Assembly (NCBI GenBank): GCA_022447185.1
Contig: JAKVAY010000047.1
Span: forward strand, 30,690-94,689
DNA from: Fuerstiella sp.
GTDB taxonomy: Bacteria > Planctomycetota > Planctomycetia > Planctomycetales > Planctomycetaceae
Length of the DNA: 64,000 nt
Direction of reading: 5' to 3'
In this document: positions 61,244 through 64,000 of the stretch, piece by piece
Position numbering within the stretch: position 1 is the first letter of the stretch
How the letters are laid out: every line of letters starts with the position of its first letter
The notes under the pieces: model-generated
Databases searched by the model: none
What the model was told of the DNA's origin: nothing
What the model saw: only the letters and a program-made list of their open reading frames with translations
Made by a program: the position numbers and the translations under genes

Positions 61244-61306
61244 GTTTCGGGACTCCTTCCCAAAACATCAACGGTCGATACCAGTGATCCGAACTGAAGA
61301 TGATCC

Positions 61307-61334
61307 GTCATCAGAATCAATGGATTCTGATGAC
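61307..61334. terminator. Perfect 12-bp hairpin between trxA and the coiled-coil gene
   Basis: GTCATCAGAATC (61307-61318) pairs exactly with GATTCTGATGAC (61323-61334) around a 4-base loop. It lies about 130 bases past the trxA stop and 64 bases before the next start on the same strand. No T tract follows. It could end the trxA transcript or act as an operator for the coiled-coil gene. Confidence 0.6.
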
Positions 61335-61463
61335 CGTGTGATGATCATAGAGGAAACGCGGCACCTGACTGCAGCCCAATATTCGTCAACAGACAGGGGC
61401 ACGGGACTTAGTAACCGTTCACCAGAGTCACGATGGCCCCAATATGATCGACTGTCGGCAAAA

Positions 61464-61793
61464 TCAGCCGGTTACACTGTCCAGCATGGTGTCGAAATGC
61501 GCCTTGGGGGGAGCTCCAACCACCTTATCGACGATCTCACCGTCTTTGAACAGAATGACCGTTGGGATCGATGTGACAGCAAATCCGGCGGCTGTTTGCT
61601 GATTTTCGTCTGTGTTGAGTTTTCCAATCTTCACTTTACCGGCGTATTCTTCAGAAAGCTCTTCAATCGTGGGAGTCAGCATACGACAGGGGCCACACCA
61701 CGGAGCCCAGAAGTCAACCAACACCGGATCTGATGACTTCAGCACCTCAGCTTCAAAATTGGCGTCGGTAAATTCCAGGAGATTCTCTGACAT
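61464..61793 (-). CDS. trxA: Thioredoxin
   Basis: General cytoplasmic disulfide reductase, 109 residues. The redox motif WCGPCR is at residues 32-37, the buried Asp is in VDFWAPWCG, and the cis-Pro is in SIPTVILFKDGE. It ends with the usual helix PKAHFDTMLDSV. The length and the lack of a leader fit classical TrxA, reduced by thioredoxin reductase and donating to ribonucleotide reductase, peroxiredoxins and others. The region upstream (61794-62311) has no other supported gene. A strong 12-bp hairpin follows the gene. Confidence 0.97.
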   Translation of the reverse strand: MSENLLEFTDANFEAEVLKSSDPVLVDFWAPWCGPCRMLTPTIEELSEEYAGKVKIGKLNTDENQQTAAGFAVTSIPTVILFKDGEIVDKVVGAPPKAHFDTMLDSVTG

Positions 61794-62311
61794 TTCAATG
61801 TTCCTGAGTACGAAAAAAACATGATCTCAAATGAATCATGCCATGCACAGAAGACATCTGGATTAATGGGGACCATCGAGGCTGAGTTTCGGTTGAAACG
61901 CTCCACTCGGCAATTGATATCCCCTGTTCCTCCGCTACTGTTGCAAAGACGATCCGATACAGTATCAGCCTTACACTCATTGCGAACATCGTCGCTGGCT
62001 GGACACATGATTCGGTTGAGTGGAGACCGGTTTTGGCTGAATTGCCGGTAAACAGTACCAATCTGGACCGTTCGAGTGACCGGTTCAACGGAAACACCCA
62101 CAACCGATTATCGAGCAACGCCGCGAGGGTGTCAACGTGATCCAGTCTCCGATGCTTCCGGGGATGGGCTGGATTCTCTGTATTGAAACTGCGTAGACTT
62201 GCAAAAGGAGTCACGACGATGTGTTGCCGGTCCAGGTTAAACGCGATTTTTTATTCAGCGTTCCACCGCATCGGGACTCGTGTATGCGCTGTTCATCCCG
62301 ACAATCGATAC
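61794..62311. other. Divergent intergenic stretch between trxA and the right-end gene
   Basis: About 500 bases. The two overlapping minus-strand frames (61795-62214, 61739-62101) have no family resemblance and unlikely composition. It should contain promoters for both flanking genes; none could be fixed. Confidence 0.5.
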
Positions 62312-64000
62312 ATGTGTTCGAACAAAATGGCAGTTGTGATTTCGATTGTCGCTGTTTTTCTGTTTGGTCTTCGAGCTTCGGCTCAGAATGATTCTGCTCG
62401 TGAGTTCCGTTTCGACTGGACGCAGTATCGTACGTCTCCCGTTGATCTTGTGATCTCAAATGCGGATGTCCTTCAGCACAGGAAGCCTGGTCTGAATGTT
62501 GATGAGCAGCGAGCCTGGCGGGACCTGGTCGACGAAATCATTCGTCGACGCCAGGTGATGAGAAATGAGAATCGGGACACAGCCACGAGCCACTGGGAAA
62601 TGGGGTTCTACCGGTATGCCGATGTGCGTCGGACAGCATGGGAAAACGGGTCCTTCCAGATTCGTACACCCGAGCAGAAGAAAGATCCGTTCCGGGACCG
62701 GAATGATGAGGAAGGGACAAGGAATACGACTCAGTTCACTGACTATTCGATGATGGTGGATATTCAGAACCATCCGGAGGATTTTGTTGGTAAGCCTGTG
62801 GTACTTCGAGGGATCCTGCAGCGTCCGACGGAGGAAGTCATGGTGCCGTTGTCGGGCCAGTCGGGGTCGGAAGATCTTGTGTTGTCAGTTGGGGACCTGT
62901 TTTCACTTGGCGGCGGTGCTGCTTCAATTGCGCGAGTGCACACCACGAGCGTGGAAAAGACCTGCGGGGAAAACGCTGGAATTCGTCCCTGGCCCCCCAA
63001 CAAAAAATATCTTCCGGTTCTGGTGAAGGGCTGGATCATTAAATTGTGGGATGATCGGCGTCCACTCATTTACTGTGATTCCGTTCGTGAACTTGATGTG
63101 TACCCGCCAACCGCATTGATCCGACAATATACTTTCTCAAAGCAGCCGCTGGCCGATGAGGAATCGTGGCTGTATTACGAAACGCTCAGCACTCTTGAGA
63201 CGACCCGGCAATTTCGAAGCGAACAGGGCAATCGGTTTTGGGAAGCATTTTCACTCGAAAGTCCTCAACAGGCCGCAGAAAATTTTCTGAAATCGCGACT
63301 CGGCGACCTTTTGGTGGAAATCAGGGAAAAATTTGAGTCTGACAAGTCCGGTCTCGGACAGAAGCTCAAAGCGGGGACCATCGATGAATCAACGTATCAA
63401 TTCGAATTGAAACGCCTCCGTTACCTGCTGACCGAACGGGGAAAACATTATGACGAAGCGACGAACAACCCTCGAAAGTTTCAAACATACGTGGATTTGT
63501 TCATGAATCCCGATGTGTGGCAGGGACAACTCGTGACGTTGCACGGACATGTGAGGCATGTCGTCAGCTATGCTGCAAAACATCCTGCATTTCACGGGCG
63601 CCGATTGCATGAGCTCTGGCTGTTCACTGACGATTCCCAGAACAATCCGGCCGTGATCGTCACTCCCACGCTGCCTGACGAATTCCCGGTGGACGCTGAG
63701 CTGATCGATCAGGTCAGCGTGACCGGTTGTGTCTTCAGGCAATACGTCTATCGTGATCAGGAGTCGCGCCGAATCGCTCCGTTGATTCTGGCAGATGGCA
63801 TTCGATGGTCCCCCACCGACAGTCATCTTTTGGCACTCCAGGAATCAGGGGATCTTCCGGCCGGTTCACGTCTGGCCCGGCGAGCGACTGCAGCACGGTC
63901 TCAGCAACCTGGTGAAACAGCCGTGCTTTTGGTTTGTTCCCTGGCAATCCTGACGATCATGATTCTATGGGGGCGGGCACAACGAGACCGCCGGGAGAGA
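62312..64000 (+). CDS. Exported, membrane-anchored conserved hypothetical protein (3' end outside window)
   Basis: The frame is open from the ATG at 62312 (alternative ATG 62327) to the window edge, 563 codons with no stop. An N-terminal signal peptide (MAVVISIVAVFLFGLRASA) is followed by a large extracytoplasmic region. Two similar segments begin DYSMMVDIQNHPEDFVGKPV (about residue 145) and YVDLFMNPDVWQGQLVTLHG (about 395), each followed by a beta-rich domain, suggesting a duplicated module. Near the end come a hydrophobic helix (VLLVCSLAILTIMILWG) and a basic stop-transfer (RAQRDRRER). The topology is therefore a large domain outside and a short tail inside. I do not recognise the family. 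Confidence 0.82.
   Translation, partial: MCSNKMAVVISIVAVFLFGLRASAQNDSAREFRFDWTQYRTSPVDLVISNADVLQHRKPGLNVDEQRAWRDLVDEIIRRRQVMRNENRDTATSHWEMGFYRYADVRRTAWENGSFQIRTPEQKKDPFRDRNDEEGTRNTTQFTDYSMMVDIQNHPEDFVGKPVVLRGILQRPTEEVMVPLSGQSGSEDLVLSVGDLFSLGGGAASIARVHTTSVEKTCGENAGIRPWPPNKKYLPVLVKGWIIKLWDDRRPLIYCDSVRELDVYPPTALIRQYTFSKQPLADEESWLYYETLSTLETTRQFRSEQGNRFWEAFSLESPQQAAENFLKSRLGDLLVEIREKFESDKSGLGQKLKAGTIDESTYQFELKRLRYLLTERGKHYDEATNNPRKFQTYVDLFMNPDVWQGQLVTLHGHVRHVVSYAAKHPAFHGRRLHELWLFTDDSQNNPAVIVTPTLPDEFPVDAELIDQVSVTGCVFRQYVYRDQESRRIAPLILADGIRWSPTDSHLLALQESGDLPAGSRLARRATAARSQQPGETAVLLVCSLAILTIMILWGRAQRDRRER

Noticed and set aside
1..64000. CRISPR arrays, insertion sequences, integrases or rRNA operons
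   Set aside because: No regularly spaced direct repeats, transposase or integrase motifs, or rRNA signatures were seen on either strand.

Overview
The window looks like a chromosomal segment from a bacterium of the phylum Planctomycetota, order Planctomycetales. The evidence is two sets of the planctomycete-typical pair DUF1549/DUF1553 (PSCyt2/PSD1) plus DUF1501, a giant PQQ-like beta-propeller protein, Tat-exported Gfo/Idh/MocA oxidoreductases, a fused SecD-SecF, SpoIIE/RsbU-type phosphatases, roomy intergenic spaces and mixed gene orientation. Genus and species cannot be fixed from the sequence alone.

Layout. 1-8 kb: a degraded sialidase at the left edge, then the minus-strand tgt-yajC-secDF operon and a DUF485/ActP-like symporter pair. 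8-13.4 kb: DUF1501 and DUF1549/1553 genes, a relic of a tag-like DNA glycosylase and a small lipoprotein. 13.4-15.7 kb: a perfect 19-bp inverted repeat, a candidate small RNA with its own promoter and terminator, a DUF547 pseudogene and a tandem universal stress protein. 15.8-24 kb: an M24 peptidase, a 1437-residue PQQ propeller protein with a methyltransferase-like insert, a PQQ relic, a protein resembling the association domain of CaM kinase II, and an Ldh2-type dehydrogenase. 24.6-31.2 kb: a plus-strand DUF1549/1553, DUF1501 and PPC-domain cluster. 31.4-37.1 kb: fadI, fadJ and an M3 peptidase, with fadJ and the peptidase translationally coupled. 37.3-40.9 kb: two Gfo/Idh/MocA genes and a divergent HpcH/HpaI aldolase. 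40.9-46.7 kb: two RsbU-type phosphatases (one frameshifted), a propeller-type glycosidase-like protein, a TIM-barrel-like protein with a suspect C terminus, and an FHA protein. 47-55 kb: rpsD, an Fe-S type ferrochelatase, a sigma-54 activator coupled to two membrane proteins, an M48 lipoprotein protease and truA. 55-64 kb: hisS, acyl carrier protein, a degraded FabF, a ketoacyl-synthase-like protein lacking all catalytic residues, a coiled-coil protein, thioredoxin and an unfinished membrane-anchored protein at the right edge.

Two themes stand out. First, many gene-free gaps are not empty: translated in all frames they show recognisable but broken genes (sialidase, tag, DUF547, PQQ propeller, fabF), and two further genes appear to carry a single frameshift. 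Second, the ACP / broken FabF / non-catalytic KS-like arrangement at 57.1-59.4 kb suggests a two-subunit ketosynthase module that has lost its active subunit here. The orphan small RNA at 13.6 kb is the best candidate for an undescribed functional element.

All family assignments were made by reading translated motifs; no database search was run.
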